From contig CP076020.1 in NCBI GenBank assembly GCA_018622675.1, positions 868,001 to 932,000 on the forward strand: a stretch of DNA of 64,000 bases, in the 5' to 3' direction. The notes under the pieces were generated by a model. The model worked only from the letters and a program-made list of their open reading frames with translations, searched no databases and was not told where the DNA came from. The position numbers and the translations under genes were made by a program. Numbering within the stretch: the first letter of the stretch is position 1; every line of letters starts with the position of its first letter. The DNA comes from Mycoplasmatota bacterium (GTDB lineage Bacteria; Bacillota_I; Bacilli_A; Izemoplasmatales; Hujiaoplasmataceae). Shown piece by piece: positions 16,494 through 25,582 of the stretch.

Positions 16494-17849
16494 AACTTTG
16501 ATGGTCATTAATACGGATTTAATCCGTCTTTTTTTCACTTTAAGTATTTTAAAGATAAGTGTTGCTTTATCTTCATTTATTAATTCACTTAATTCATCAT
16601 ATTCTTGATTATATCTGACTTCATATTCAATTTCTTCGTCGATTTCAGGTATATCTTGGAACATTTCAAATAACCAACCACCTACAGATGTCGAATCTGA
16701 TACAGGAGGTTTTCCTAGGTTTAAATCTTCGAATAAATCCTCTAAATCATAGTCAGCGTTGATTAAATAATGATAATCATCTTTTTTAGTAATGGTTTCT
16801 ATAACATCATCATGTTCATCATAGATTTCACCAACCAACTCTTCGAGTGCATCTTCCATGGTCACAATACCATCAACACCACCATATTCATCAACTACAA
16901 TAGCTAAATGTGTATTCTTATTTTGAAGTAAAGTAATTAAACTATCGACTTTTGTTGAAGTTGGAATAAATAAAGCTGGTCTTACCATTCGCCTTAGATT
17001 TACTACTTGTTTTTTTAGAATTTTTGTATAAAAATCACGTTCAGATAAAACACCAATAATATTATCGATATGATCATCATAAACAGGCAATCTTGAGAAT
17101 TTATTCTTAAAGAAAATATCTTTAATTTCTTTCACTGATTGATTGACTTCAATAGCTACCATATCAACACGTGGTGTCATTATTTCTTCAACGTTAATAT
17201 CAGATAATTCTAAGACTGATTGTAACATATCAGCTTCACCCATTTGAATAGCGCCCTCTTCTTCCATTGTATCAATAATGGTTTCAAGATCACTTTCAGT
17301 CACACTAATTCTTTTGTCTGGCTGAATTCTAGTTGTCACCCTTTTATTAAGTTTAACAAATAAAAATGTCAATGGTGTCATGACTTTGATTAATAAATAA
17401 ATGATTCTTGACATCCTTAAAGAAAACTTCTCAGAATTACCTTTGGCTAAACTCTTAGGAATAATTTCACCAAATATTAAGATGATAATGGTCATTACAC
17501 CTGTATTCATGAGTGAAACAACTGTTTGTTTAGTGCTAGGATCGGATATACCAGCAAATAAATCTCCAAAAAAGATAACCGAAACAGTTGCTAATCCAAT
17601 ATTGGCAAGGTTGTTACCTACAAGTAGAGTTGTGAGTGTCTTGTCAAAATTATCAACAATCCATAAAGCTTTTTTTGAACCTGGTTTGTTAAGTTCTACC
17701 AGGGTTTTTAATCTAAGTCTCCCAACGGAGGAATAAGCGGTTTCAGTTGATGAAAAAAACGCTGAAACCATAATTAACACAAGCATCACAATGATTAACG
17801 TGGTATTTACTTGTGCTTGTAGAACTAGCCACATCTGACTAACTTCCAA
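16476..17849 (-). CDS. CNNM/CorC-family (TlyC-like) transporter-associated membrane protein
   Basis: Membrane protein of about 457 residues. Order: DUF21/CNNM transmembrane domain with about four helices (residues 10-190; GEIIPKSLAKGN is typical), two CBS domains (about 210-335, containing TPRVDMVAIE and VDEYGGVDGIVTMEDALEELVGEI), and a CorC_HlyC C-terminal domain. Relatives export or regulate Mg2+ or Co2+ and are often mislabelled hemolysin. Start: AAAGGATGTGAT ends five bases before TTG 17849, so TTG is likely; a GTG at 17858 lies inside the ribosome site and ATG 17834 has only a weak site. Confidence 0.88.
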   Translation of the reverse strand: MEVSQMWLVLQAQVNTTLIIVMLVLIMVSAFFSSTETAYSSVGRLRLKTLVELNKPGSKKALWIVDNFDKTLTTLLVGNNLANIGLATVSVIFFGDLFAGISDPSTKQTVVSLMNTGVMTIIILIFGEIIPKSLAKGNSEKFSLRMSRIIYLLIKVMTPLTFLFVKLNKRVTTRIQPDKRISVTESDLETIIDTMEEEGAIQMGEADMLQSVLELSDINVEEIMTPRVDMVAIEVNQSVKEIKDIFFKNKFSRLPVYDDHIDNIIGVLSERDFYTKILKKQVVNLRRMVRPALFIPTSTKVDSLITLLQNKNTHLAIVVDEYGGVDGIVTMEDALEELVGEIYDEHDDVIETITKKDDYHYLINADYDLEDLFEDLNLGKPPVSDSTSVGGWLFEMFQDIPEIDEEIEYEVRYNQEYDELSELINEDKATLIFKILKVKKRRIKSVLMTIKVEDSEE

Positions 17850-17864
17850 AAAAATCACATCCTT

Positions 17865-18428
17865 TTATTCTTTATAACGTGTATCGTATTTTCCTGTATC
17901 TGTTGAAACTACAACTTTGTCACCTTCATTGATAAATAAAGGTACTGACAAAGTTAATCCAGTATTTGTAACAGCTTCTTTTGTTGCGTTTGAAGCAGTA
18001 TTACCTTTGACTCCACCAGCTGTTTGTACAATTTCTAATATAACTTTATCTGGTAATTCAATTCCTAAAATTTCTTTTCCAAAAGAAATAATTTTAATTT
18101 CATCACCTTCATTGATAAAGTTTAACTTATCACCTAATTGTGATTCATGTAATTCTAATTGCTCATATGTGTCATTATTCATGAACACATGAATTTCACC
18201 ATTTTTGTATAAATATTGCATTGGATTCTTTTCTATCATAGCAGTTTCCATTTTAATACCAGAATTAAAAGTCTTATCAATAACAGATTGAGTTCTTAAG
18301 TTACGTAATTTTGTACGGACAAAAGCACTTCCTTTTCCTGGCTTTACATGTTGAAATTCAATCACTTGATAGATTTCACCTTCATATTCTATGGTAATTC
18401 CTGTTTTAAAATCGTTTGTTGTAATCAT
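17865..18428 (-). CDS. efp: Translation elongation factor P
   Basis: Rescues ribosomes stalled at polyproline. Three beta domains: KOW-like N domain (MITTNDFKTGITIEYEGEIY; the tip loop HVKPGKGSAF carries the Lys that may be modified), and two OB domains ending GDKVVVSTDTGKYDTRYKE. The 187-residue length is standard. The ribosome site GAAAGGAGC is 33 bases from ATG 18428, separated by a perfect AT-only hairpin; see the leader entry. It is followed after 15 bases by the CNNM gene. Confidence 0.96.
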   Translation of the reverse strand: MITTNDFKTGITIEYEGEIYQVIEFQHVKPGKGSAFVRTKLRNLRTQSVIDKTFNSGIKMETAMIEKNPMQYLYKNGEIHVFMNNDTYEQLELHESQLGDKLNFINEGDEIKIISFGKEILGIELPDKVILEIVQTAGGVKGNTASNATKEAVTNTGLTLSVPLFINEGDKVVVSTDTGKYDTRYKE

Positions 18429-18470
18429 AAATATCAATAATAAATAAAATTTATTATTTAGCTCCTTTCA
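18429..18470 (-). promoter_or_regulatory. efp leader: hairpin between ribosome site and start codon
   Basis: GAAAGGAGC occupies 18469-18461. A perfect 9-bp A/T inverted repeat (18450-18458 with 18436-18444, 5-base loop) lies between it and ATG 18428. If folded, the effective spacing falls to about 10 bases. Confidence 0.6.
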
Positions 18471-18490
18471 AAAAAATATCTAACAGAGTT

Positions 18491-18519
18491 ATTATAATAT
18501 AAAATCGCTTTATTGACAA
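18491..18519 (-). promoter_or_regulatory. Sigma-A promoter of efp
   Basis: TTGTCA (18519-18514) and TATAAT (18496-18491) with a 17-base spacer. Its -35 overlaps that of the divergent rhodanese gene. Confidence 0.8.
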
Positions 18520-18541
18520 TAGTTTTCACTTCTACTATAAT
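18513..18541 (+). promoter_or_regulatory. Consensus sigma-A promoter of the rhodanese-like gene
   Basis: TTGACA (18513-18518), 17-base spacer, TATAAT (18536-18541): a perfect consensus. It shares five bases of its -35 with the efp promoter on the other strand. Confidence 0.85.
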
Positions 18542-18568
18542 ATTAATAGTCTAAAAGAGGTGAATATT

Positions 18569-18961
18569 ATGATATTAGCAATAAATGATTGGATTTTTCC
18601 AATAGTTTTAGGTCTTTCGCTAGGTTTTTTGATTGCTTATGCAAGAAATAGAAAACCAAATGGTGGAATTCTTTATCTTGAAGCTGATGAATTTAGAAAA
18701 AATATGAGACGAGGACAATTAATTGATATTCGTTCTGATGAAGATTATCAAAATGAAAAAATTAATGGAAGCCGAAATTATCCTAAAAAATCTATTTTTC
18801 AAAATTTATACTTAATTAGAGCTGATCAACCTATATTTTTATATAGTGATTCAGACAAAGGTTTAGTAAAAAAAGTAGGAAAAAAATTGATGAAAAAAGG
18901 ATATCATCCTGTTTATGTATTAAAGGGTGGATTAGAAGATTGGCCGTATCCTAAAAAATAA
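18569..18961 (+). CDS. Membrane-anchored rhodanese-like protein without catalytic Cys
   Basis: One N-terminal TM helix (about 8-24), then a single rhodanese fold (LIDIRSDEDYQNEKINGSRNYP; YVLKGGLEDWPYP), similar in layout to B. subtilis YqhL. The active-site loop, normally CxxGxR, reads YSDSDKG, and the protein contains no cysteine at all, so sulfur transfer is not possible by the known mechanism. It may bind a partner. 130 residues from ATG 18569, preceded by AAAGAGGTGA; GTG 18560 lies within that site. Plus strand, monocistronic, divergent from efp. Confidence 0.82.
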   Translation: MILAINDWIFPIVLGLSLGFLIAYARNRKPNGGILYLEADEFRKNMRRGQLIDIRSDEDYQNEKINGSRNYPKKSIFQNLYLIRADQPIFLYSDSDKGLVKKVGKKLMKKGYHPVYVLKGGLEDWPYPKK

Positions 18962-18964
18962 ATC

Positions 18965-18992
18965 AGAAGCTTATTTATTAAGCTTCTTTTTT
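18965..18992. terminator. Shared terminator of the convergent rhodanese-like and miaA genes
   Basis: A 9-bp stem (18965-18973 with 18979-18987, loop TTTAT) is followed by six T residues on the plus strand. It overlaps the miaA stop, and its minus-strand tail is weaker. Confidence 0.8.
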
Positions 18993-19855
18993 ATAACCTT
19001 CATCACTTCATTAATGGTTAAATCGAAATCATGAATATGGCTTTCAAACCAATGCACAGTCATTTTATTTCTAAACCAAGTTAATTGTCTTTTAGCATAG
19101 CGTCTAGAATTCCTTTTTATAAGTCTTATAGCTTCTTCTAATGTAATTAAACCATCAAAATACTGATATAATTCTTTATAGCCAATGGCTTTAATGCTTT
19201 GCCCGACGATTTTTTTTTGATAGAGAGACTTCACTTCATCAATTAATCCATTTTTTATCATAAGATCTACTCTATCGTTGATGCGTTCATATAATTTTTC
19301 TCTGTCAGTATTTAATCCAATGATATAATAATCTTCATAATAAGCTTTATTTTCTTTTTGAATATCACTATCTTCTTTTTCTAAAGCTCTAATGACTCTT
19401 CTTTTATTTTGAATATCTGTTAGTGCAAATAAATGTGGATTTTTCAATTTTAGTTTGTTTTGTAAAGTCAATAAATCCATATCTTCAAATCGATGATCAT
19501 TAGACCTCTTTTTTCCTTTAAAATGATAGTCTTCAATGATTGCCTGTACATATAAACCAGAACCACCTACTAAAATAGGTGTTTTATTTTTATCTTTAAT
19601 CTCTTTTATCTTTTTTCTAACTTCTCTTTGATAATCAACCACAGAAAATGATTGGTCGGCTTCTAATATATCCAGCAAGTGATGTTTAACTTCAGCCTGT
19701 TCATTTTCACTAGCTTTAGCTGTCCCAATATCTAAGCCCATATAAAACTGCATGGCATCACCTGAGATAATTTCTCCATTAATTTTTTTAGCGAGTTCAA
19801 TTGATAATTTAGTTTTCCCAACAGCTGTTGGGCCTACAATAACTATTAAATCCAT
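18971..19855 (-). CDS. miaA: tRNA dimethylallyltransferase MiaA
   Basis: Adds a dimethylallyl group to A37 of tRNAs reading UNN codons, the substrate later thiomethylated by MiaB, which is also in this window. P-loop GPTAVGKT, DAMQFYMGLDIGTAKA (catalytic Asp and prenyl region), GGSGLYVQA and the C-terminal KRNSRRYAKRQLTWFRN are present. 294 residues, near the usual 300. Its ATG directly follows the mutL stop (TAAATG), so it is the last gene of the mutS-mutL-miaA operon. Confidence 0.96.
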   Translation of the reverse strand: MDLIVIVGPTAVGKTKLSIELAKKINGEIISGDAMQFYMGLDIGTAKASENEQAEVKHHLLDILEADQSFSVVDYQREVRKKIKEIKDKNKTPILVGGSGLYVQAIIEDYHFKGKKRSNDHRFEDMDLLTLQNKLKLKNPHLFALTDIQNKRRVIRALEKEDSDIQKENKAYYEDYYIIGLNTDREKLYERINDRVDLMIKNGLIDEVKSLYQKKIVGQSIKAIGYKELYQYFDGLITLEEAIRLIKRNSRRYAKRQLTWFRNKMTVHWFESHIHDFDLTINEVMKVIKKKLNK

Positions 19856-21571
19856 TTAAATCACCCGATTAAACCAATGTTCAATTCTTTGATGTTCAAT
19901 CTTTACAATGATGGGACGTCCATGAGGACAAGTATAAGGTTTATCACACTTCCTTAAATCTTCAATTAAATGATTAGCCTCTTTTTCACTTATATAATGA
20001 TTGGCTTTTAAAGAATGTTTACAGGCTAAAAGAATAGCTAATTCATCAACTAATGCTTTTTTTGAAGTAGGTCTTTCTTCTAGGATACTATCAATAATGG
20101 CTTCCATGTAGATGTCTTCATAACCATCAGGAAACCAAAATGGAACTTCTTTAACTAAAATATAATGATCATGAAAATCTAAATCAATGCCAATGCTTTC
20201 TATTTCATCTTGATAATCTTTTATTATTTGTAAAACATCTCCTGAATAATCCATTTGCAAAGGGACAAGAGTATTTTTATATGCTTGATTATTTCTTTGC
20301 ATTTCTTTGCTGTAACGCTCATATCTAATTCTTTCAGCAGCGGCGTGTTGGTCAACTAAAAACAAAGCTTGGTTATTTTGAAAAATTAAATAGGTGCCTG
20401 AATATTGTCCTATATAAAATAAGTCTGGAATAATTTCTTTATCTTTTTTTTCTTCTTGAATAGCTTCTCTATGCTCTTTTGGATTAGATACATCTAAGGC
20501 ATCATCCTTATAGCTTTCATAAGTTTTTTCTTCTTCATAAAAAGACATAGATACTTGAGTTTCTTTTTTTTCTACACTTTGAAAAATAGGCTTATCTTTT
20601 ACCTGTTCTTCAATTGTTTCTTTGATTAATTCTAGTAAACGTTTTTTTTCAGAAAACTTTATTTCTTGTTTCCTTGGGTGCACATTTACATCAATCAATA
20701 ATGGATCAACATCTATGTAAAGTGCAGTAATAGGATACCTTTGCTTAGGAATCATTTGATCATAGCTCTCAAGAATTGAACGAATAATTTCAGTATCTTG
20801 AATCACACGATGATTCACAATAATATGTATATAGTTTTTATTGGAACGATTGATCACTGGTTTTGACGTTAAACCATATATCTTATAATCTCTTGAAGAA
20901 GCTTTAAAAGGTATTAATGCTTTACCAACATTACTACCATATATTTGGGCTAAGAGATTGATGACCAAGCCGTCTCCATTAGATACAAATAAATTCTTTT
21001 TATTATTGCTTAGTTTGAATGAAATATCTGGATATGATAATGCAAATTGATGGATCAAGTTTTGAATCATTGCTAATTCATAGTGTTCAGACTTTAAATA
21101 TTTGAATCTAGCAGGTGTATAATAAAAGATTTTTTCAACTTCGACTTTTGTCCCACGATTCAAGTGACCATCTTTCTTTTCAATAAACTGACCATTATCA
21201 AAAACCACGCTTTTAGCCTGGCCGTTTTGATTACTGGTAATGGTTGTTTTAGAAATTGAAGCAATTGAAGGAATAGCTTCTCCTCTAAATCCTAATGACG
21301 TAATTCTAAACAAATCATTAACAGATAGAATTTTTGAAGTTGCGTGTCTTTCAAAGGCTTGAAGTATATCTTCTTCATCCATGCCATCTCCATCATCGAT
21401 AACTTTAATCATTTTTAATCCTGAATCAAGAAGTTCTATATCAATGTTCTTGGCTCCAGCATCGATAGCATTTTCAACTAATTCCTTAACAACATTGGCT
21501 AATTTTTCTATAACTTCACCAGCAGCTATTTTATTAGCAATAATTGGATCAAGTTTCTTAATTTTACCCAT
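19856..21571 (-). CDS. mutL: DNA mismatch repair protein MutL (endonuclease type)
   Basis: Links MutS recognition to strand cleavage. N-terminal GHKL ATPase: LVENAIDAGA, DDGDGMDEED, GFRGEAIPSI. The C-terminal domain keeps the endonuclease motif DQHAAAERIRYE and the metal-binding CPHGRP, so this is a nicking MutL, as expected in a bacterium without MutH. 571 residues. Its ATG overlaps the mutS stop (TAATG), coupling the two. Confidence 0.96.
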   Translation of the reverse strand: MGKIKKLDPIIANKIAAGEVIEKLANVVKELVENAIDAGAKNIDIELLDSGLKMIKVIDDGDGMDEEDILQAFERHATSKILSVNDLFRITSLGFRGEAIPSIASISKTTITSNQNGQAKSVVFDNGQFIEKKDGHLNRGTKVEVEKIFYYTPARFKYLKSEHYELAMIQNLIHQFALSYPDISFKLSNNKKNLFVSNGDGLVINLLAQIYGSNVGKALIPFKASSRDYKIYGLTSKPVINRSNKNYIHIIVNHRVIQDTEIIRSILESYDQMIPKQRYPITALYIDVDPLLIDVNVHPRKQEIKFSEKKRLLELIKETIEEQVKDKPIFQSVEKKETQVSMSFYEEEKTYESYKDDALDVSNPKEHREAIQEEKKDKEIIPDLFYIGQYSGTYLIFQNNQALFLVDQHAAAERIRYERYSKEMQRNNQAYKNTLVPLQMDYSGDVLQIIKDYQDEIESIGIDLDFHDHYILVKEVPFWFPDGYEDIYMEAIIDSILEERPTSKKALVDELAILLACKHSLKANHYISEKEANHLIEDLRKCDKPYTCPHGRPIIVKIEHQRIEHWFNRVI

Positions 21572-24168
21572 TAATCTTCCTTCTTATCTATTTGTTTAAT
21601 TGAGTCAATTAAATCATTCAATATATTCATGGCATTCATTGGTGTAATATCTAGAATATCAATTGCTTTAATTTGATCAATTATACTCGCGTATTTCTCT
21701 TCTTCATCTTCTTCTTTTTGTATACTTTCCATATAATTAAATAAATCAATGGTTTGAGCTTTAATCACATTATAGCCGTGATTCTTTTCTAATTCTTTCA
21801 ATATATCATTGGCTCTATCAATGACATGTTGAGGCATTTTAGCTAGTTTAGCAACATGAATACCATAGGATCTATCAGTTGGCCCTTCCACAACTTTATG
21901 TAAGAAAACGATATCTCCCTTTTCTTCTTTAGCTTTAACATGAACATTTCTTAAAGAATTTAAACCATCTTCTAAATGTGTAAGTTCATGATAATGAGTT
22001 GAAAATAAAATCTTTGCTTTTAATTTATGATGACAATATTCTATGATGGCTTGTGCTAAAGCCATACCATCATAAGTCGCTGTTCCTCGTCCAATTTCAT
22101 CAAATAAAATCAATGAATCTTTGGTCGCATTTCTAAGAGCATAATTCACTTCATTCATTTCAACCATGAATGTCGATTGGCCGGTACTTAAATCATCGCT
22201 AGCGCCTATGCGAGTAAATATTTGGTCAACGATAAATAGTTTGGCAGATTTAGCCGGAACAAAACATCCAATTTGTGCCATAATTATAGTTAAGGCAACT
22301 TGTCTCATATATGTAGATTTACCACTCATATTAGGACCTGTAATGAGTAATATGTTATTCCTTGTATTCATATTTATAGAATTCTCAATGAATACATCAT
22401 CCGAAATAGCTTCTACAACAGGATGTCTTCCATCGATGATTTCTAAATGTTTTTCATCAATAATTTCAGGTTTAATGAAACGTCTTTCCATTGAAACCTT
22501 TGAAAAAGCAATCATCATATCAATCAGTGCAATCAACCTAGCTAGTTTTTGTAAAGCAGTTGTCTCTTTTTGAACATCATCTCGTAGCTTAACAAATAAA
22601 TCATACTCTAATTGCTCAATTTTTTCTTTCGATCCGAGAATAATCGATTCTTTTTCTTTAAGTTCTTGAGTAATATATCGTTCTGAATTTGTTAAAGTTT
22701 GTTTTCTATCATAACCAAATTCATCTTTAACTAAGGCAACTTGACCTTTAGAAATTTCTATATAATAGCCAAAAACTCGATTGAATCCAACTTTTAAATT
22801 TTTGATTCCAGTTTTTTTACGTTCTCTTTTAACAAAGCCATCTAACCAATCTTTTGCATGAGAAGATATGTTTTTGATTTCATCTAATTCTTTAGAGTAA
22901 CCATCTTTGATAAAACCACCTTCTTTAATCGTCAGTGGTGGTTGATCAATAATGGCTCTATCAATGGAATCTACCACTTTAGAAAGTTCAGGCATATCCT
23001 CAATAATTTCATTGGCATATACATTATCAAGTTTACTTAAGTTCTCTTTAATCTTAGGAACAACCGATAATGAATTCTTTAAATTCACTAAATCTTTGGC
23101 ATTACAATTACCAAAAGATAAACGACCAACAATTCTCTCTAAGTCATAAACTTTTTTTAAAGATTCAACCATGTCATCTTTTTCAATGAAATGATCATTT
23201 AAACTTTCAAGGAGAGAATAACGTTTACTAATGATATTTTTATCTATTAATGGTCTTTGAATATTTTGCTTTAAATATCTTGAGCCCATGGCCGTTTTAC
23301 ATTCATCTAATAGCCAAAACAATGTTGATTTTTCTGATTTAGCCATCATTGTTTTAGTTAACTCTAAATTGATTTTTGAATTGTTATCTATTCTTAAATA
23401 TGATTGAGAAGAAAAGACTTCTACTTTTTGTAAATGTAAGAGTTCTTTTTTTTGAGTTTTTTCTAAATAATTAATTAATCTAGCGAAAGCTTTGATCAAA
23501 TACTTATCATAAACATCTGAGATTAAAGACTTATAATAAGATTTTAACTGAGTATCTGTTTCAACAGAAATAGTCAACTGATAATTATTGAGATAAGAAT
23601 GAATTTGATTGTTGGTAAAGTTTTCATCAACAACAACTTCTTTAACATTAAGACTTAAAATTTCATTAAACAATATCTCAATATCATTTGGGACAATCTG
23701 AAGAAAGTTTTCACCTGTTGTTAAATCAGAATATGCTAAGATATACCCTTCTTTGCTTTCACTGATAGATACAATATAGTTATTATCTTTTTGGTTAACA
23801 AGACCTTCTTCTATGACAGTACCTGGTGTCACAAGTTTAACGACATCTCTTTCAACAATACCTTTACCTTTAGTTGCTTCTGTTGTTTGCTCAGCGATGG
23901 CAACTTTGTAACCTTTGTTGACTAACTTTTCAAGATAAGTGTTTGCTGAATGATATGGAATCCCACACATAGGCACTCTTTCTTCAGCACCAGCATCTCT
24001 TCCGGTTAAAACGATTTCTAATTCTTTAGAAGCAACAATGGCGTCTTGGAAAAACATTTCATAAAAATCTCCAAGTCGAAAAAAGACTATATAATCACTA
24101 TAGTCTTTTTTTATTTTTAAATATTGCTGCATCATTGGTGTGTATGTATCAGGTTTATCTATTTTCAA
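21571..24168 (-). CDS. mutS: DNA mismatch repair protein MutS
   Basis: Mismatch sensor of 865 residues, standard for MutS1. The mismatch-intercalating FYE motif is in RLGDFYEMFF, Walker A is GPNMSGKSTYM, Walker B is SLILFDEIGRGT, and STHYHELT follows. The start is TTG 24168: GAAGGAGAAAGAT precedes it at ideal distance, and the next ATG would remove conserved residues. It lies 19 bases after the SAP-like/acidic protein gene and is the head of mutL-miaA. Confidence 0.97.
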   Translation of the reverse strand: MKIDKPDTYTPMMQQYLKIKKDYSDYIVFFRLGDFYEMFFQDAIVASKELEIVLTGRDAGAEERVPMCGIPYHSANTYLEKLVNKGYKVAIAEQTTEATKGKGIVERDVVKLVTPGTVIEEGLVNQKDNNYIVSISESKEGYILAYSDLTTGENFLQIVPNDIEILFNEILSLNVKEVVVDENFTNNQIHSYLNNYQLTISVETDTQLKSYYKSLISDVYDKYLIKAFARLINYLEKTQKKELLHLQKVEVFSSQSYLRIDNNSKINLELTKTMMAKSEKSTLFWLLDECKTAMGSRYLKQNIQRPLIDKNIISKRYSLLESLNDHFIEKDDMVESLKKVYDLERIVGRLSFGNCNAKDLVNLKNSLSVVPKIKENLSKLDNVYANEIIEDMPELSKVVDSIDRAIIDQPPLTIKEGGFIKDGYSKELDEIKNISSHAKDWLDGFVKRERKKTGIKNLKVGFNRVFGYYIEISKGQVALVKDEFGYDRKQTLTNSERYITQELKEKESIILGSKEKIEQLEYDLFVKLRDDVQKETTALQKLARLIALIDMMIAFSKVSMERRFIKPEIIDEKHLEIIDGRHPVVEAISDDVFIENSINMNTRNNILLITGPNMSGKSTYMRQVALTIIMAQIGCFVPAKSAKLFIVDQIFTRIGASDDLSTGQSTFMVEMNEVNYALRNATKDSLILFDEIGRGTATYDGMALAQAIIEYCHHKLKAKILFSTHYHELTHLEDGLNSLRNVHVKAKEEKGDIVFLHKVVEGPTDRSYGIHVAKLAKMPQHVIDRANDILKELEKNHGYNVIKAQTIDLFNYMESIQKEEDEEEKYASIIDQIKAIDILDITPMNAMNILNDLIDSIKQIDKKED

Positions 24169-24187
24169 ATCTTTCTCCTTCTAAGTT

Positions 24188-25486
24188 TTATTTCCAAAAT
24201 AATGGGATATTAAAAGGGAGTTCTCCATCAGTTATATAGTGAAAGTGTATATATGAATATGCTGCAAAAGCAACAATTAAAACAAATAGAGATAGTAAAA
24301 CAAATTTTAAAACTCTTCTACGTTTTTTCTTTTTATGATATCTACGTATGATATATGCAATCTTTTCATCTAATAACTCTTTTTCTTCTTCAGTCAACAA
24401 TTCACTATCACTTAATTCATTTTGTGACAGGTCTTCATCAAAGTCATCGCTTTCTTTGATGATTGGTTTAGACTTTCTTACTTCCCTAACTTCTTCGACT
24501 TCTTTTGTTTTCTCTTGAGTGTCTTCACTTATTTCTTCTTCAATGATTTTTTCTTCATTAATGTCTTGAAGTTCTTTTTCTTCTTCAACTTCATCCATCA
24601 TATCAGTCGATTCTTCAATTTCAATATCTTCTTCAAGTTCTTCTTCAATATCTTCTTCAAGTGTTTCTTCTAATTTAGATATAGGAATGTCGTAATCAAA
24701 TTCATCATTAGGAATATTTTTATGATACATTCCTAGTGAAAACTTAATAAATTCTAACATATCTCTTTTTTTAAGGTCTGTAGATATTCTAAAGCCCTTA
24801 TCTTTTGCATAAATTTCGATATCTAAAATACTTTTTTTACTTAAATTCTCAATTTCTTCTTCATTTAATTTAAGTTTAGCCGCCAATATATCGATGAGAC
24901 GACTTTTATTAATTCTTCTTGGTACTTTAATATCATATTTTTGACCTAAGGCTTTCAAGTCCCCTAAAGTATGTGATGATAGGGTTTCATCTGTCCATTC
25001 GCCTTCTCTTAAGCCGTCAATATAACCTGTTGTTTGATAAAGGACACCTTCAAAAATCTGATAAAACGAATCATAACTTAAGTTCTCAACATTTGCATCA
25101 TGTTTGTTTTTAAGTTCAATGATTTGATCAAAAAACGAACGATCAATGCCTGTTGTTTCAATATTAAGATACAAAAAATTGAATAAAAGCTCTTTAAATT
25201 TTGATAAATCAAAATCTAAATCATATTGATGAATCAATTTTTCAAGAAGAAAAATTGAATGCAAATCGTAGTTTCTCAAACGATACTGCAATTCATCAGT
25301 ATATGTTTCATAACGCTCAGTTTCAAAGACTTCATCCCTTATAGTTTCTTTTAATAAGAAACGATAAATAAAAAGTGGTAATTTAACGTGATGTTCTATC
25401 ATTCTATTGACAATGTCTTTGATTGGAACTACAACCATGTTTACTGAAAAATCAAAAAAATCCTGGTTACTTTTAAATTCACTCAT
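24188..25486 (-). CDS. Unknown tail-anchored protein with two SAP-like motifs and a Glu/Asp-rich linker
   Basis: I do not recognise this family. Visible parts: a helical N-terminal region (1-165); two SAP/Rho_N-like helix-turn-helix motifs at 172-206 (LGDLKALGQKYDIKVPR, SRLIDILAAKL) and 218-251 (DIEIYAKDKGFRI, RDMLEFIKFSL); a very acidic stretch (271-375, mostly E, D and I/L/V); a basic patch (RRYHKKKKRRR); one TM helix (about 398-418); and a short outside tail. SAP motifs usually bind nucleic acid, so a membrane-tethered DNA or RNA contact is possible but unproven. It is the first gene of a probable operon with mutS, mutL and miaA, with its own promoter. Confidence 0.75.
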   Translation of the reverse strand: MSEFKSNQDFFDFSVNMVVVPIKDIVNRMIEHHVKLPLFIYRFLLKETIRDEVFETERYETYTDELQYRLRNYDLHSIFLLEKLIHQYDLDFDLSKFKELLFNFLYLNIETTGIDRSFFDQIIELKNKHDANVENLSYDSFYQIFEGVLYQTTGYIDGLREGEWTDETLSSHTLGDLKALGQKYDIKVPRRINKSRLIDILAAKLKLNEEEIENLSKKSILDIEIYAKDKGFRISTDLKKRDMLEFIKFSLGMYHKNIPNDEFDYDIPISKLEETLEEDIEEELEEDIEIEESTDMMDEVEEEKELQDINEEKIIEEEISEDTQEKTKEVEEVREVRKSKPIIKESDDFDEDLSQNELSDSELLTEEEKELLDEKIAYIIRRYHKKKKRRRVLKFVLLSLFVLIVAFAAYSYIHFHYITDGELPFNIPLFWK

Positions 25487-25517
25487 AATACCACCCTTTT
25501 TTCTATTATATATGTTA

Positions 25518-25546
25518 ATTTTACACTATATATTTAGTATTTTCAA
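25518..25546 (-). promoter_or_regulatory. Promoter of the SAP-like gene and mutS operon
   Basis: TTGAAA (25546-25541) and TAAAAT (25523-25518) with a 17-base spacer, upstream of AAAAGGGTGG before ATG 25486. Confidence 0.6.
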
Positions 25547-25582
25547 TAGCTTGAGATATATTTTTAGCGATTTCCATATATT

